Below are positions 63,255 through 64,000 of a stretch of 64,000 nt of DNA, piece after piece; position 1 is the stretch's first letter, and the number at the start of each line of letters is the position of its first letter. The translations under genes and the position numbers were made by a program. This stretch comes from Streptomyces filipinensis (GTDB lineage Bacteria; Actinomycetota; Actinomycetes; Streptomycetales; Streptomycetaceae). Under the pieces are notes generated by a model. That model had not been told where the DNA came from. It did no database searches and saw only the letters and a list, made by a program, of their open reading frames with translations. The stretch is taken from the NCBI RefSeq assembly GCF_014649495.1, contig NZ_BMTD01000019.1, positions 1 to 64,000 on the forward strand, written 5' to 3'.

Positions 63255-64000
63255 ATGAGCAAGACCGAAACCGACAAGAGCCAGGACCAGGAGGATCTCG
63301 GCGCGGCCGGCTCCCAGCTGTCCACCGCGCCGCGGGAGGAACTCTCCTCCGTGCCCGGCCTCGGCGTCATCGGCTGGGCCCGCTGGTTCTGGCGGCAGCT
63401 GACCTCCATGCGGGTCGCGCTGCTGCTGCTCCTGCTGCTCTCGCTCGGCGCGATCCCCGGCTCGCTGATCCCGCAGACCGGCGCCGACCTCAACAAGGTC
63501 GACGACTTCCGCAAGGCCCACAAGACGCTCGGCCCGATCTACGACAAGCTCGGCCTGTTCCACGTCTACAGCTCGGTGTGGTTCTCCGCGATCTACATCC
63601 TGCTGTTCGTCTCCCTCATCGGCTGCATCGTCCCGCGCACCTGGCAGTTCGTCGGCCAGCTGCGCGGCCGGCCGCCGGGCGCGCCCAGGCGGCTGACCCG
63701 GCTGCCCGCGTACACCACCTGGCGCACCGAGGCCGACCCCGAGCAGGTCCGCGAGGCCGCGCTCGCTCTGCTGAGGAAGCGCCGCTTCCGCGCCCATCTC
63801 GCCGGTGACGCCGTCGCCGCCGAGAAGGGCTACCTGCGCGAGGTCGGCAACCTGGCCTTCCACATCGCGCTGATCGTGCTGCTCGTCGCCTTCGCCTCCG
63901 GCCAGCTGTACAAGTCGGACGGCACCAAGCTGATGGTCGAGGGCGACGGCTTCTCCAACGCGCTGCCGATGTACGACGACTTCAAGTCCGGCAGCCTGTT
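63255..64000 (+). CDS. resB: ResB-family cytochrome c biogenesis protein, 5' part
   Basis: The reading frame starts at ATG 63255 and runs off the window end after 248 residues. A polar N-terminus is followed by membrane spans (TSMRVALLLLLLLSLGAIPG; SSVWFSAIYILLFVSLIGCI; LAFHIALIVLLVAFASGQLY) and the ResB signatures SLIPQTGADLNKV and YLREVGNLAFHIA. ResB (CcsB partner; System II) forms the heme-delivery complex. A ccsA-type gene is expected downstream. Confidence 0.93.
   Translation, partial: MSKTETDKSQDQEDLGAAGSQLSTAPREELSSVPGLGVIGWARWFWRQLTSMRVALLLLLLLSLGAIPGSLIPQTGADLNKVDDFRKAHKTLGPIYDKLGLFHVYSSVWFSAIYILLFVSLIGCIVPRTWQFVGQLRGRPPGAPRRLTRLPAYTTWRTEADPEQVREAALALLRKRRFRAHLAGDAVAAEKGYLREVGNLAFHIALIVLLVAFASGQLYKSDGTKLMVEGDGFSNALPMYDDFKSGSL

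Overview
The window is chromosomal DNA of a high-GC actinomycete, almost certainly a Streptomyces. The signs are very high GC at third codon positions, GTG/ATG starts with purine-rich ribosome sites, genes overlapping by ATGA/GTGA, and developmental genes characteristic of the genus: the sigma factor BldN with its long N-terminal pro-region, the anti-sigma factor RsbN, and a BdtA-like excisionase-fold regulator. There is no transposase, integrase, phage gene, CRISPR array, tRNA gene or large biosynthetic cluster. It reads as core chromosome with a more mobile, regulator-rich stretch from about 33 to 57 kb.

Layout. 1-0.1 kb: last bases of a 5S rRNA gene and its terminator, the end of an rRNA operon. 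0.1-5.5 kb: HAD phosphatase, membrane protein, MFS transporter, AcuC-like deacetylase, an unrecognised phosphatase-like gene, BdtA, and the 32-residue ribosomal protein bS22. 5.7-11.5 kb: sugar epimerase-like protein and acyltransferase, then (minus strand) rsbN, bldN and a HAD-IB hydrolase. 11.6-18.5 kb: glutaredoxin-like gene, then the redox-regulated rex-hemA-hemC-hemD operon behind a clear Rex operator, and hemB. 18.5-24.4 kb: lipoprotein, a membrane-anchored XRE regulator with a pentapeptide repeat and a TTA codon, DUF4253 protein, membrane glycosyltransferase-like protein, and a divergent VOC/WYL-regulator pair. 24.4-28.1 kb: divergent argS and class I lysS. 28.1-31.4 kb: DUF2637 membrane protein and two DUF3558-type lipoproteins. 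31.6-32.8 kb: rtcB. 33-37.5 kb: SDR with a coupled micro-membrane protein, YnfA-like protein, HxlR regulator with a divergent oxidoreductase, and a flavin monooxygenase/FMN reductase pair. 37.6-43.8 kb: two-component system, lysyltransferase-like MprF/LysX protein and an M55 D-aminopeptidase, the last two sharing a matching dyad. 43.9-50 kb: CGNR regulator/MBL hydrolase pair, two truncated gene remnants, LysR/DMT exporter pair, and an NfeD-like/flotillin pair. 50-57.8 kb: a minus-strand run of LysR, a 70-aa protein, a 177-aa protein, a 337-aa protein and a DyP peroxidase; divergent DJ-1 and quinone oxidoreductase genes; patatin-like lipase; conserved hypothetical. 58.3-64 kb: hemL, phosphoglycerate-mutase-like phosphatase, Tat lipoprotein, and the cytochrome c maturation genes tlpA/resA-like, ccdA and resB (cut by the window end).

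How it fits together. The window holds the whole C5 route from glutamyl-tRNA to uroporphyrinogen III (hemA, hemL, hemB, hemC, hemD). Part of it is under the NADH/NAD+ sensor Rex. It also holds consumers of heme: System II cytochrome c assembly and a DyP-type heme peroxidase. A second theme is development: bldN/rsbN with a good match to a BldN-type promoter in front of rsbN, and bdtA with a BldD-like site. A third is envelope and redox stress. Several divergent gene pairs have clear inverted repeats between them.

The most interesting candidate for an undescribed system is the five-gene LysR-to-DyP run (50042-54114), in which three genes are unrecognised. The most interesting evolutionary features are the head-to-head truncated remnants at 45.4-45.9 kb and the DJ-1 relic at 54.4 kb.
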